A stretch of DNA of 64,000 nucleotides from assembly GCA_965200825.1 (NCBI GenBank), contig OZ241385.1, positions 620,001 through 684,000 of the forward strand, given 5' to 3'. Of the stretch, positions 37,150 through 46,098 are shown piece by piece. The position numbers and the translations under genes are program-made. The notes beneath the pieces were generated by a model. That model did no database searches. It was not told where the DNA came from and saw only the letters and a program-made list of their open reading frames with translations. Position 1 is the stretch's first letter, and the number at the start of each line of letters is the position of its first letter. This DNA comes from Bin80 sp026709335. GTDB taxonomy: Bacteria > Bacteroidota > Rhodothermia > Rhodothermales > Bin80.

Positions 37150-37407
37150 TGACCAGATCATCCATATACTGAGAGAGTCGATCAGGTTGAATTTGGGTAA
37201 TTAATTCTCTGAGAATATCGGAGATATGCAGGCGTCTTTGAGATTTTACAGCGACCTCACAAAACCGGTCGTTGAGGGGAATTTTCAAAATAGTGGATCA
37301 GGGGCAAAATCGGTTCATTGTGTCGTGCGGAATATGTGTAGATTGATTATCGTGTTTGGTGTAATGAGTGCAGTTCAGAGATTTTCACAAACCAAATGTT
37401 TGATCCA

Positions 37408-37539
37408 ATGAAAAAACGTAATTATTGGCATCTTGTAGGATTCACTGGAATGATGACCGCAGCTATTAGCTTTATTGTCTGGGCAAACAAAGATCGCGAA
37501 CAGCGCAAATATGTGGCGCGTCGCTCTGCGGGTGCATAG
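37408..37539 (+). CDS. 43-residue single-span membrane protein
   Basis: The ORF encodes MKKRNYWHLVGFTGMMTA followed by a hydrophobic stretch and a basic tail (NKDREQRKYVARRSAG). The charge pattern suggests a single N-in helix. It lies in the 479-base gap after the DUF2231 gene. No family is recognised, but the composition is unlike noise. Confidence 0.5.
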   Translation: MKKRNYWHLVGFTGMMTAAISFIVWANKDREQRKYVARRSAGA

Positions 37540-37628
37540 TTTTCGCCATATGTTGGATTTATCTAAAAGTTATCTCCAATATAGCTTGGCTGCCGGATAG
37601 AACTCAGGTTATCTCCAATCCTCGGCGG

Positions 37629-38756
37629 TTATGCCCACTGTGATTTTTTTGAAGCGATGATCTCTAACTCTCGCACATACATCTCGTCTGCTCTGCCAAT
37701 CCAGGCTTGAAGCTCGTTGGCATCAAAATTATATCGTGGAATAAATTCAATCAATTGATCAAGGTTCAAATCGCTGGACTGAATGGCTGCGCCCATATTG
37801 GTACCATCGACTCCGTTACAGTGTTGTTCAAAGTGTCTATGGAGAGGGTTTAACATAAGAGGTTTGCGCAGATACATCGCTTCTGCCATGCTTTCGAAGC
37901 CGGACGTTGTAACAATACCCTGACATCGTGACATCATTTCCAGGAAGCGACTACCATGGAGGCGATGGAACGTGAGAGTAGCGCTATGATGAGTTATTTC
38001 GTCCGCTTTATCATTATTCCAGAAACAATGTATTCGGTGCGAAGGATTCCGTTCGTGCCAAGCAATCAAATCCCTGCTGAGACTGTGATGATAGAGATAG
38101 ACAAGGAAGAAAGGTTCGGATACATTTTTGGGCAATTCAAATACTTCGGGCCTGAGCAGGGGAGGCATCACCACGATTTTTTTATCGGAGAGTCGTGGAG
38201 CATCATATAGCGAGAGTGCAAATCGACATTCAGCACCCAATCCCGTTAGGCGCGTGAAGGTGGGTATTGAGATCTTTTGAACTTCGAAGCCCGCAGGGAA
38301 CTGGTATTGAGGGTGCAGGAACATAAACTGATGTCCCACCGCGACCATGGGGACTTTGGGGCGCTCACGTAGCATAAAAAATCCAGCCAGCGGCTCAAAG
38401 AAATTTACGATTACATCTGGGCGTTCCGATTGGATTAAATCTCCAAGTATTGAAAAACTGCGATTGAATTCAGTCCACCGGAGGCTATTATTAACCAATG
38501 TGCGTCCCCAGTCAATACTTCGGGTTTCCTGATTGACAAAAAAGCGTCCGCTTGGTACCTCAACAACAGGTGCTTTCAGGTAGTTTTCAAAATAACTGGG
38601 GATCTCATGTCCTCCCTTACTCACGACTGCTTTGCAGACATGATGTCCTGCTCTTTGGAGAATAGCTCCAAGAGCAAGTGCCTGGGTTAAATGACCACGT
38701 CCTTCACCTTGTACAATAAAAAGAACTCGTAATGCAGCCATTCTGTCATTTCTCAC
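37629..38756 (-). CDS. GT-B glycosyltransferase, MurG/UGT-like
   Basis: A 375-residue GT-B-fold protein. The N-terminal Rossmann start RVLFIVQGEGRGHLTQALAL is the pattern of predicted UDP-sugar transferases (Glyco_trans_1_3). The C-terminal half has the donor-binding TTSGFESMAEAMYLRKPLM. Its start overlaps the end of the LpxH-like gene by 11 bases, so the two are translated as a unit. Pairing with a lipid-A-type phosphoesterase suggests a glycolipid or envelope step; the acceptor is unknown. Confidence 0.78.
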   Translation of the reverse strand: MRNDRMAALRVLFIVQGEGRGHLTQALALGAILQRAGHHVCKAVVSKGGHEIPSYFENYLKAPVVEVPSGRFFVNQETRSIDWGRTLVNNSLRWTEFNRSFSILGDLIQSERPDVIVNFFEPLAGFFMLRERPKVPMVAVGHQFMFLHPQYQFPAGFEVQKISIPTFTRLTGLGAECRFALSLYDAPRLSDKKIVVMPPLLRPEVFELPKNVSEPFFLVYLYHHSLSRDLIAWHERNPSHRIHCFWNNDKADEITHHSATLTFHRLHGSRFLEMMSRCQGIVTTSGFESMAEAMYLRKPLMLNPLHRHFEQHCNGVDGTNMGAAIQSSDLNLDQLIEFIPRYNFDANELQAWIGRADEMYVRELEIIASKKSQWA

Positions 38757-39567
38757 GCTCTGTGATTATCTGTGAATCTGGCTCTGAGTTGGTTAATATT
38801 CCTCGAGTTAGCTTTGGTTGGTGATCCATAGTGACCCAATGAAGGAGTTCCAGTGTACCATCAAAATGTTCAACTAATCCTGTGCAGCTTTCAATCCAGT
38901 CTCCTGAGTTGGCATACAAGATTGATTCAATGTTTCGAATTTCGGCGAAATGTATATGCCCACAGACTACACCGTCAGCTTTGTTTTCCTTAGCCACACG
39001 AACCATAGCATTTTCAAAATCGGCAATTACTTGAACCGCACGCTTGGTTTTTAGCTTCATGTATGCAGAAAATGACCAGTAGGGCATTCCAAAAAAACGC
39101 CTCGCCCGATTAATCCCTCGGTTGAGGATGAGAAGCATATGATAGGCCTTGGCTCCCAGAATTGAAAGCCAGCGAGCGTGTCGGATCATTCCATCAAATA
39201 CATCTCCATGCAGTACGAGCAATCTTCGTCCATCAGCGGTTTTATGTATCGTTTCTTGCATTACGTGGATTCGGCCCAAGCGAAGCCCAAGATAGTCTCT
39301 TGCGAATTCATCATGATTACCAGGCAGATATATGACACGGGTACCTTTACGAGCTTTGCGCAAGATTTTCTGAATCACATCATTATTTGACTGATCCCAG
39401 TTCCAGGATCGGGTGAGAGCCCAGCCGTCAAAGATGTCTCCTACAAGATATAGAGTCTCACTTTCGTTGTGGCGGAGAAAGTCAAGAATATAGTCCGTTT
39501 GGCAATCCTTTGTGCCAAGATGGAAATCAGAAAGCCAGATAGTACGATAATGCTTCACATCACTCAT
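38746..39567 (-). CDS. LpxH-like metallophosphoesterase
   Basis: A 273-residue calcineurin-type phosphoesterase, using the ATG at 39567; an upstream ATG at 39603 adds 12 unrelated residues. The five metal motifs are complete: SDFHLG, GDIFDGW, PGNHDE, LHGDVFD and GHIHFAE. Such proteins include UDP-2,3-diacylglucosamine diphosphatase (LpxH), but this length and the NANSGDWIES-like C-terminus fit the broader LpxH-like group. It overlaps the glycosyltransferase gene, which favours an envelope-lipid role. Confidence 0.8.
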   Translation of the reverse strand: MSDVKHYRTIWLSDFHLGTKDCQTDYILDFLRHNESETLYLVGDIFDGWALTRSWNWDQSNNDVIQKILRKARKGTRVIYLPGNHDEFARDYLGLRLGRIHVMQETIHKTADGRRLLVLHGDVFDGMIRHARWLSILGAKAYHMLLILNRGINRARRFFGMPYWSFSAYMKLKTKRAVQVIADFENAMVRVAKENKADGVVCGHIHFAEIRNIESILYANSGDWIESCTGLVEHFDGTLELLHWVTMDHQPKLTRGILTNSEPDSQIITEREK

Positions 39568-39622
39568 GTAGAGATTGTTGATTATTAGTATCACATCGCA
39601 CATGGCTTAAAACACAATCCAT

Positions 39623-39979
39623 TTACGTTAGTCTTGCGTCTTTGTTTTTGATGGTAGGGCTGCAAAGAGATTTATAGGTCTCTCGTGAAGATTTAGATTC
39701 AAACAGAAGTAGCACACGTGAGCCTTTTCCCAGGAGTTGGACATAATGCTTCCCCTTGGTTTTTCCTGATGTGAGATGCTCAACCTCATTGTAGCGAACA
39801 ATAGTCAGATGAAGTCCCATGGGAGTTTTACGGTATAGCAAGAGCCGTGACTCTGTGTGAAGCAGGGTGGCTTTACGAGGTTTACTGTCTATGGCTATAT
39901 CGCTAAGAACACGATCCTTGTGGAGGATCGGTTCCTTATTCAAGATAGATTCAAGTTCAAGTTTATTACTCTTAAGCAT
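39623..39979 (-). CDS. hypothetical protein, possible PH-like fold
   Basis: A 118-residue soluble protein. The middle alternates short beta strands (KATLLHTESRLLLYRKT, HLTIVRYNEVEHL, GSRVLLLF) and then a helix, reminiscent of bacterial PH-like domains. No signal peptide or membrane span is seen. It precedes the LpxH-like gene on the same strand with a gap of about 55 bases. Function is unknown. Confidence 0.55.
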   Translation of the reverse strand: MLKSNKLELESILNKEPILHKDRVLSDIAIDSKPRKATLLHTESRLLLYRKTPMGLHLTIVRYNEVEHLTSGKTKGKHYVQLLGKGSRVLLLFESKSSRETYKSLCSPTIKNKDARLT

Positions 39980-40318
39980 ACTCTAGCAATGTCCAGGCAA
40001 AAAGTAATGAGAGGGCGTCAAGGTTCTGAGGGTGGACAAAGGAATCAGGCGGGGGAGAGCAGCATTAGCTGAGATCGTACAAACAGAGGGCCTAATAAAT
40101 GGTGTGTAATACGTATCGGATCCGAGCTATGTAGCGAAGATTGCACTCGTAATTTGTACGAAAAAAGCGAAAATTATACGTCACCGCATGTTGAACATCT
40201 CAGAGGGAAAGATGATCTAATAATATTGAAAATAGGTGACTCCAGTATCAACAATGGGGGAGGAATCATCTCGTAGAACACAAAGCAGGATCGGACTCCC
40301 ACGTTGGTGTTGTGCTGC

Positions 40319-43171
40319 TTATAATCCAAAATTTCGAAATCGATAACTCAGATTCAGCAGGATATAACGTCCAAGTACCTGAGTCTGGCTATCCTCCACA
40401 TATGATTCTGTGATCATTCTGTTGATACCAGTCTCTTGATTGAGAATATCACCTAAAACCAGTTTTAATTCCGCCGCATTCGCCTGTAAGAATTTGTACC
40501 CTATCCCTGCGTTCAGAATGAAAGTAGTAGGGTACTGTTCCTGATCTAGGCCAAGGTAGTTGTTATAGGTCAAACTTTGCTCAAAGATCAACCCACGATA
40601 TGGAAGCCACACAAAACGCGTCCCGGCATCTTGTCGATAAAATTTCTCGTCAAGTGGAGAGTAGTATGAATTATTTGCAGCAGTGTAGGCAAAGTTATAG
40701 GTGAGCGTAAAATCTAATCTCTCACTAATATTGCTCCCGAGCGTTAATCCACCATTCAAACTGAACTGAGTTCCCAAGTTGTCAACATTATTAATGAGGC
40801 TTGGGACTTTAGAGTAGGTGATACCGCCTCTAAAATTCAGGTTGCTGCGAAGCAATTGAACGGGAGTTCCAATACCAATCATCGAACGTATCGATGTACT
40901 GGGATCTTTGAGATTTAGAGGAGCAGAATATTGGGCGCCCTGAGGTAAAAGAATATTCTCCGCAATTAATGTATCCCGAGAGGCTAAGAATGATGAGGTG
41001 CCAATGGAATTCGTTTCTCTCGTCCAACTCACGAATGCGAACATCATTCGACCAGCCCTTCGATCTCCCCGCCGCCCTCTAATGCGAATCGTATGACTGT
41101 AGCTGGGCACAAGGTCAGGGTTACCACTAGAGAGGAAAAGTGGATTGGAGTTGTCGAGTACATCCTGCAACTGATTGATTGACGGAGTATTCGTTCGGGT
41201 GCGGTAGTCAATGTCTAGATCCAGGGCTTCGCCTAATTCAAGTTCAATTTCCGCTTGTGGGAGTACACGAATAAACGAACGGTCTAACTGAAAAGGAACT
41301 GGATACATCTGATCGCCAATCAATCGCTCATGTTGAAATTGAGCACCAATCTCAATTGAATAGCGATTGTCAATTCTTCGCTGAACAGAGAATCCACTGC
41401 GCTGCCGAACGATATCATTGTCAAACAGGTTTGAAAAGGTAGGATCCAGAATTGTGTATAACCCACTCCTCAGATCAAGTACGTAGGCTGAACGGTCGGA
41501 TTCATTACGAGTGTAGGTTGGATTATAAGTGAGTTGCAGTTGCCCGAATTCTCCCAGTGGTTCCGTGTAGGCAAGTCGAATAGAATAGGATTGACCAGCA
41601 GTTTTATTGTCGATATCTTGATCATATGTGGAGTCGCTGGCAGTTGCAATGCCACGATGTTGATGTTGTAGAAATTCAGTTACAGAAACCTGATTGGTAT
41701 TCCCACTACGTCTATCAAACCCCAAACGGAGGTCAGTGGAAATGGTCCGTCCGGGTTTCCCAAATCGATGTCGATACAGTATGCTGGTTGATGAAGTAAA
41801 TCCGCCATTATCAGCAATATGATTGTTTTCAGCAGTATTGAGAAGTCTTCCAGTTACAAGAGAATTAATACCTGACTGGAAACTGGAAGATGTGTTATTC
41901 TGAAAACTGAGGCTCGGTCTGATGATCAGCGAATTTGCAGGATTAATCGTATACTCAATCCGTGCATTAAGTCGGTGGTTAAAATTCTTGTTACTTGACT
42001 GTGTAGACTCGTTGTAAAACTGAGATTGATTGCTGCTCAAAAAGAGTTCTCGATCAAGAAGTGCGTGATTTTCATTGGATACCCGGTTAAAGAAGTAGCT
42101 TGCACTAATGCGAATCTTGCCCCCGAGCTCATCACTGTAGTTGATACCAGAGGAGGAGGTGTGGTTCAACCCGTTTTGTCTTCCTACGATAAAATTTCTC
42201 GGATCAAATCCTCCTCCGCGCCGGCCTCCACCACCTCTTCCAGTCCCTCTGCGTATCATCGCACCTGAATTTCCTCGCCCTCTTCCAGTACTACCCATCA
42301 AACCCAGTAGATCTTGAAATGCAAAATTTTGCTGATTAATGTTATTAGACAATGCGATAATTGAAATACGTCGTTGATTGTCAAAAATATTTGTATTTCC
42401 ACCAGCAATATATCGTTGATCATCGCCATATCCACCATAGACCTGCCCGAATTGCCCATTGGTCATTCCGCGGCGGGTTACGACATTGATTGTTCTTTCT
42501 GAATTCCCATCATCAAAGCCTGTGAATTGAGACTGGTCACTATCGCGGTCAAAAATCTCAATATTCTGGATCATATCTGCAGGTAGATTTCGGAGTGCAG
42601 CTGTCGGGTCCTGACCAAAATATTCCCGTCCATCGACTGTCACACGTTGCACCTGCTCCCCTTGAGCTTCAACCTGGCCATCCTGAACAACAACACCGGG
42701 TAATTTAGCAACGAGTTCTTCGGCGGTGGCATCCGGGTTGACTTTGTAAGCATCGGCAACGAAGACGGTTGTATCTCCTCGGATGAACATGCGTTCTTGA
42801 AGCTCCTCCACGACGATTTCGCCCAACTGCAACAGATCAGGTTTCAATTGAATCGTGCCGAGAGATCTGTATGGTCCATTGATGGCAATGAGTTGCTCAT
42901 GTGGAGTAAATCCAACGAAAGAAAGACGTAGGCGAAACTCTCCTGCTTGATCCAACTTGACGGCAAAATACCCATCCAAATTGGATGTTCCAGCGACAAC
43001 CAGTGCAGAGTCGGTGATTGTTTCAAGAAGAACTGTGACCCCAGCTAAAGGTATATTTTCCTCATGATCAACCACTTGCCCAGAGATAACACTCGTTGTT
43101 TTCTGTTGTCCCAGAGCAGAAAACGTAATGATTAGGAGTGGGAGGGTGGTTACAAAGAATCGAATTGACAT
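40319..43171 (-). CDS. TonB-dependent-receptor-like outer-membrane protein
   Basis: A 950-residue outer-membrane protein. A signal peptide (LLIITFSALGQQ) is followed by a carboxypeptidase-regulatory-like domain (ISGQVVDHEENIPLAGVTV), a plug-like domain (VAKLPGVVVQDGQ, TVDGREYFGQDP, IEIFDRDSDQSQF) and a long beta barrel ending in LSYRFRNFGL. The type resembles the OMP_b-brl_3 group, and no TonB box is evident. An unusual low-complexity Gly/Arg loop (GRGGGGRRGGGFDPR) lies near residues 295-325. Its ligand is unknown; no SusD-like partner is adjacent. Confidence 0.85.
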   Translation of the reverse strand: MSIRFFVTTLPLLIITFSALGQQKTTSVISGQVVDHEENIPLAGVTVLLETITDSALVVAGTSNLDGYFAVKLDQAGEFRLRLSFVGFTPHEQLIAINGPYRSLGTIQLKPDLLQLGEIVVEELQERMFIRGDTTVFVADAYKVNPDATAEELVAKLPGVVVQDGQVEAQGEQVQRVTVDGREYFGQDPTAALRNLPADMIQNIEIFDRDSDQSQFTGFDDGNSERTINVVTRRGMTNGQFGQVYGGYGDDQRYIAGGNTNIFDNQRRISIIALSNNINQQNFAFQDLLGLMGSTGRGRGNSGAMIRRGTGRGGGGRRGGGFDPRNFIVGRQNGLNHTSSSGINYSDELGGKIRISASYFFNRVSNENHALLDRELFLSSNQSQFYNESTQSSNKNFNHRLNARIEYTINPANSLIIRPSLSFQNNTSSSFQSGINSLVTGRLLNTAENNHIADNGGFTSSTSILYRHRFGKPGRTISTDLRLGFDRRSGNTNQVSVTEFLQHQHRGIATASDSTYDQDIDNKTAGQSYSIRLAYTEPLGEFGQLQLTYNPTYTRNESDRSAYVLDLRSGLYTILDPTFSNLFDNDIVRQRSGFSVQRRIDNRYSIEIGAQFQHERLIGDQMYPVPFQLDRSFIRVLPQAEIELELGEALDLDIDYRTRTNTPSINQLQDVLDNSNPLFLSSGNPDLVPSYSHTIRIRGRRGDRRAGRMMFAFVSWTRETNSIGTSSFLASRDTLIAENILLPQGAQYSAPLNLKDPSTSIRSMIGIGTPVQLLRSNLNFRGGITYSKVPSLINNVDNLGTQFSLNGGLTLGSNISERLDFTLTYNFAYTAANNSYYSPLDEKFYRQDAGTRFVWLPYRGLIFEQSLTYNNYLGLDQEQYPTTFILNAGIGYKFLQANAAELKLVLGDILNQETGINRMITESYVEDSQTQVLGRYILLNLSYRFRNFGL

Positions 43172-43465
43172 GAAGGAACGGGCTTGCGGGAAAGGTTCTA
43201 TCGGTTTCGATATAGACGCAGACGGTGGGCAATTTATTCCATACAGCAGTAAACTCGTGATTTAGTGAACCTTGTTGGTTCTTGCGTTCTTGCAGGAATA
43301 GGATGGGGAGTTCTTCGCAAGTATCAGGCTACAGTGAGTTTAAGAAGGGGAATTCGTTTAAAAAGAAAAGTTTCACACACCTCTTCCAGTCTTCAAAAAT
43401 CGTGAAATTTTTGAGGGGCGCGTTTTGCACCAATCTGCGATTGATCGGATTTTATTTTAACGGAA

Positions 43466-43975
43466 TTAGAAAAATCGTTTCAAGGATTTCGGAAACTTCG
43501 AAATCCTTTCATCAATCACTTCTTTCAGTTCCAGGATCGAATATGCAACCACTTCGGTGTCACGGGTCAGAAACTTTGAATAAACATCAAATTTAGTATC
43601 TCTCGGAATCACTCTTGCGTAGAATCGTGGCAATTTTATCGTATTATCTCGATACAGGAATTTTCCCATCACGACTCTTCGATATTTTCCTTCGTGAGGT
43701 GGACTGCTATATCGATATCCTGAAATCACACCAGGACCGAAGACAGCCCAATATCGTTCGTTCGCCATAATTCTAATATCCGTGATATTGTCAGAAAATC
43801 CTGTTTCTTGTTCTAATATTTCTCCTGTGCCTTTAAACGCAAATTCTGGATTTGTGCGTTTATTTTTTGCTCGGAAGATTTCCATTGCAGAGACTTTATC
43901 AATCTGCGTGTATTTGTCCCATTTTGGATTCTTTGGCTGAGGCGTTCCTGCCTGTAATATTTTTAACGATGGCAT
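43466..43975 (-). CDS. unrecognised 169-residue protein
   Basis: A soluble basic protein with no signal peptide and no recognised domain. It has a central beta-rich segment (RYWAVFGPGVISGYRY, RRVVMGKFLYRDNTI) and many Lys and Arg. Base composition is somewhat AT-richer than its neighbours and it stands alone between the TonB-receptor-like gene and the PspC gene, so it may be acquired. Confidence 0.55.
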   Translation of the reverse strand: MPSLKILQAGTPQPKNPKWDKYTQIDKVSAMEIFRAKNKRTNPEFAFKGTGEILEQETGFSDNITDIRIMANERYWAVFGPGVISGYRYSSPPHEGKYRRVVMGKFLYRDNTIKLPRFYARVIPRDTKFDVYSKFLTRDTEVVAYSILELKEVIDERISKFPKSLKRFF

Positions 43976-44070
43976 TACTCTTATCCTAAGTTTCTGTAGA
44001 TCAATTAAATTTCATATTCTACTTTGTATAACTAGGCCTGCTGGATGGCCTTATGATCAGAAATTAAGAT

Positions 44071-44277
44071 TCAATTACTCTTATCCTTGGGTATAATCAA
44101 AGCAGCCGCGAGGTACGCAAGGATTACACCTCCGAATGTAAACAAGGAAACTAATACGGTCCCAATTCGCAGCCATGAGGCATCAATGCCTTGATTTTTA
44201 GCAATTCCACCGAGTACGCCGGCAATCATTTTGTCAGACGTTGAGCGAGTTAAACGTTTTTTGTCAGAGTTCATCAA
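44071..44277 (-). CDS. small PspC-domain protein
   Basis: A 68-residue PspC-domain protein: RLTRSTSDKMIAGVLGGIA, a GIDASWLRIG segment and one transmembrane helix ending in ALIIPKD. PspC domains act in envelope-stress sensing. It follows the larger PspC gene by 67 bases on the same strand and is probably its operon partner. Confidence 0.82.
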   Translation of the reverse strand: MMNSDKKRLTRSTSDKMIAGVLGGIAKNQGIDASWLRIGTVLVSLFTFGGVILAYLAAALIIPKDKSN

Positions 44278-44344
44278 AATTGGTGCAAATGCATGAAAGT
44301 CCCTTTAAAGTATGTCCCTCAAGTCATCAAAGCCGAAGATTACT

Positions 44345-44926
44345 CTAAAGATTTGGGTCATCATCAGGGGATGGCATAAATATGGCAAATAGGATGTAGC
44401 CGATCAAAGGTACAGTTCCGCCTGTAGCAATCAAAGCGAGGATAAAAAGTGCCCGGAATAGGGTTGGATCCATGTCAATACGTCGAGCAAGTCCTCCACA
44501 GACACCGGCCAGGTACTTCTTGCGTGACTTCGGTGGAAACTGCCACTTTGATACCTTGGAAGTAACAGATTTGCTTGAGCGTCGCACTCGATTTTTTCGT
44601 TTCTTCTTGGCGCGCTTTTTACGCTTACGCAATTTTGGTGATAGCCCAATTAGCAGAATGAGTAGCAGACCAGCAAGAGGGAATATGAAGAAGATCTCTG
44701 AAATATTCCCGGGGAAGATATTAATCTGTTGCAGGAGGTACAAAGCAGAGATTCCCAAAAGTCCAAGTCCTCCAATGATAGGCAGAGGATTTGGTCGTTT
44801 CGGTTTTGAGGATGTGTCCTCATCCTCAAAGAGGATGTCTTCAAGTTCCAGATCGGAGACATTCTCAGATTCTTCCTCTAAATGCAAATTGTCGAGTCTC
44901 GTCGTCTCTTTGACCCGTTTAGGCAT
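44345..44926 (-). CDS. PspC-domain membrane protein with acidic N-terminus
   Basis: A 193-residue protein. An acidic N-terminal region (LEDILFEDEDTSSKP) precedes two hydrophobic spans, then a strongly basic Lys/Arg linker, then a PspC domain (RKKYLAGVCGGLARRIDMD) with a final membrane helix. Its start overlaps the end of the 5-formyltetrahydrofolate cyclo-ligase gene by 8 bases. The role is likely envelope-stress signalling, by family. Confidence 0.82.
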   Translation of the reverse strand: MPKRVKETTRLDNLHLEEESENVSDLELEDILFEDEDTSSKPKRPNPLPIIGGLGLLGISALYLLQQINIFPGNISEIFFIFPLAGLLLILLIGLSPKLRKRKKRAKKKRKNRVRRSSKSVTSKVSKWQFPPKSRKKYLAGVCGGLARRIDMDPTLFRALFILALIATGGTVPLIGYILFAIFMPSPDDDPNL

Positions 44927-45464
44927 TTGTGTTGGTAAAGCTTAAAAGTTTAGTGGAAGTGACTATGCAGTCAACGGGGACGTCATGTGGCTGGACTGGA
45001 ATCATGTCGACTAGGCAGGAATCCATAACTAGTCCCAGTTTGAATGCGTCAATATCTTTAAGTAGTGTATCGTAAAATCCTCCTCCGTATCCAATCCTGT
45101 GCCCTATTTTGTCGAATCCAAGACCCGGGACAAGTACCACATCAATTTTCTTGCTTGAGATTGCCATATGTTCCTGAGGTTCAAGGATCCCCCATCGGTT
45201 TGAGATAAAACTACGTTCATGATCAAACTGTCCCATATGCATACGAGAAACTCCGGAATTCGGTTCAATAATTGGTAAAAGAACCGTACATCCGCGAGCT
45301 CTCATCCAGCAGTTCAAAGGGCGGAGATCTAACTCATAGGCGTCCAGTTTTGGCCAGTAGGACAGAATTGTATTTGCTTCTAACAATTGAGGTACGGCCG
45401 CAACTCGTGCGGAAATTTTTCTGCACTCAGAGAGGAAATTGTCCTTCGAAATCTGTTGTCGCAC
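44919..45464 (-). CDS. 5-formyltetrahydrofolate cyclo-ligase
   Basis: At least 181 residues; converts 5-formyltetrahydrofolate to 5,10-methenyltetrahydrofolate using ATP. The family signature is RIGYGGGFYDTLL, with DVVLVPGLGFD before it. The GTG at 45464 is the first standard start, but the preceding in-frame codons read KSDLRAHFRSV, which matches the family's K-x2-LR-x3-R N-terminus. No ATG, GTG or TTG lies between that and the upstream stop. An ATG at 45543 would join this frame if the seven-T run at 45525-45531 (minus strand) were six, so a slip or an error there is likely. Confidence 0.85.
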   Translation of the reverse strand: MRQQISKDNFLSECRKISARVAAVPQLLEANTILSYWPKLDAYELDLRPLNCWMRARGCTVLLPIIEPNSGVSRMHMGQFDHERSFISNRWGILEPQEHMAISSKKIDVVLVPGLGFDKIGHRIGYGGGFYDTLLKDIDAFKLGLVMDSCLVDMIPVQPHDVPVDCIVTSTKLLSFTNTNA

Positions 45465-46098
45465 AGAACGAAAATGAGCTCTCAGGTCAGATTTAGTGGA
45501 GAATTTGTCTTTGTTTTTGATCGTAAAAAAATATTAAAAACATCCAAATTTAAGCAACATTCTTGTCAGAATGACTCTAAAAATCAAGATATTCTTTCCT
45601 TCGGAGGTCTAGTTTGTTTGTAAGAAAAAGAATGCACGCCGATAAACGTCAAGATCTACTTGAATTCTAATTCATTTGTCACAATCGTGTTGGTAGATAC
45701 TCGTCTATGTTTTTAGCTACAATTTTTTCAATTCTGGAAGATGCATCACAGATTTCACGGATTCAATTAAGATTGAATCTCCTCGCGGGCCCCAATCTGG
45801 GTACTGGCCGCAGATGCAGTTGAAATGATCATCCTTTTATTGACCAACGCATCCAAAAACTTTAGCTTCATATGTGAAGCTGTCAATGTATCTTTGCATT
45901 TTCAGGCATTTCTGAGCTACTCATTATGATCGGTTTATGTTGGCTGATCTGGGTTAATACGAGCTATTCCATCACGCGAGAATAGATGATCAGGGAAGTT
46001 TTTATCCGTTTGTGATCAAAACCCACTCTTTGATCGTACAAATGTGCTGTTTTCGATAAATTGCCAGATTTAACTGTACCCCCGGAGTCTGAGTCTCC
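45465..46098. other. intergenic region between the cyclo-ligase gene and ffh
   Basis: A 634-base gap with divergent genes on both sides. It holds a perfect 7-bp hairpin (agcttca, loop tatg, tgaagct at 45864-45881) and a GC-rich patch near 45780. I looked for 6S RNA, which adjoins this gene in E. coli, and for the SRP RNA core near ffh, and recognise neither. Confidence 0.4.

Noticed and set aside
45465..46098. Possible 6S RNA or SRP RNA near the cyclo-ligase gene and ffh
   Set aside because: A gacctccgaaggaaag stretch on the minus strand near 45600 recalls the SRP RNA loop, but the flanking pairing is missing. No 6S-like long hairpin with a central bubble was found.
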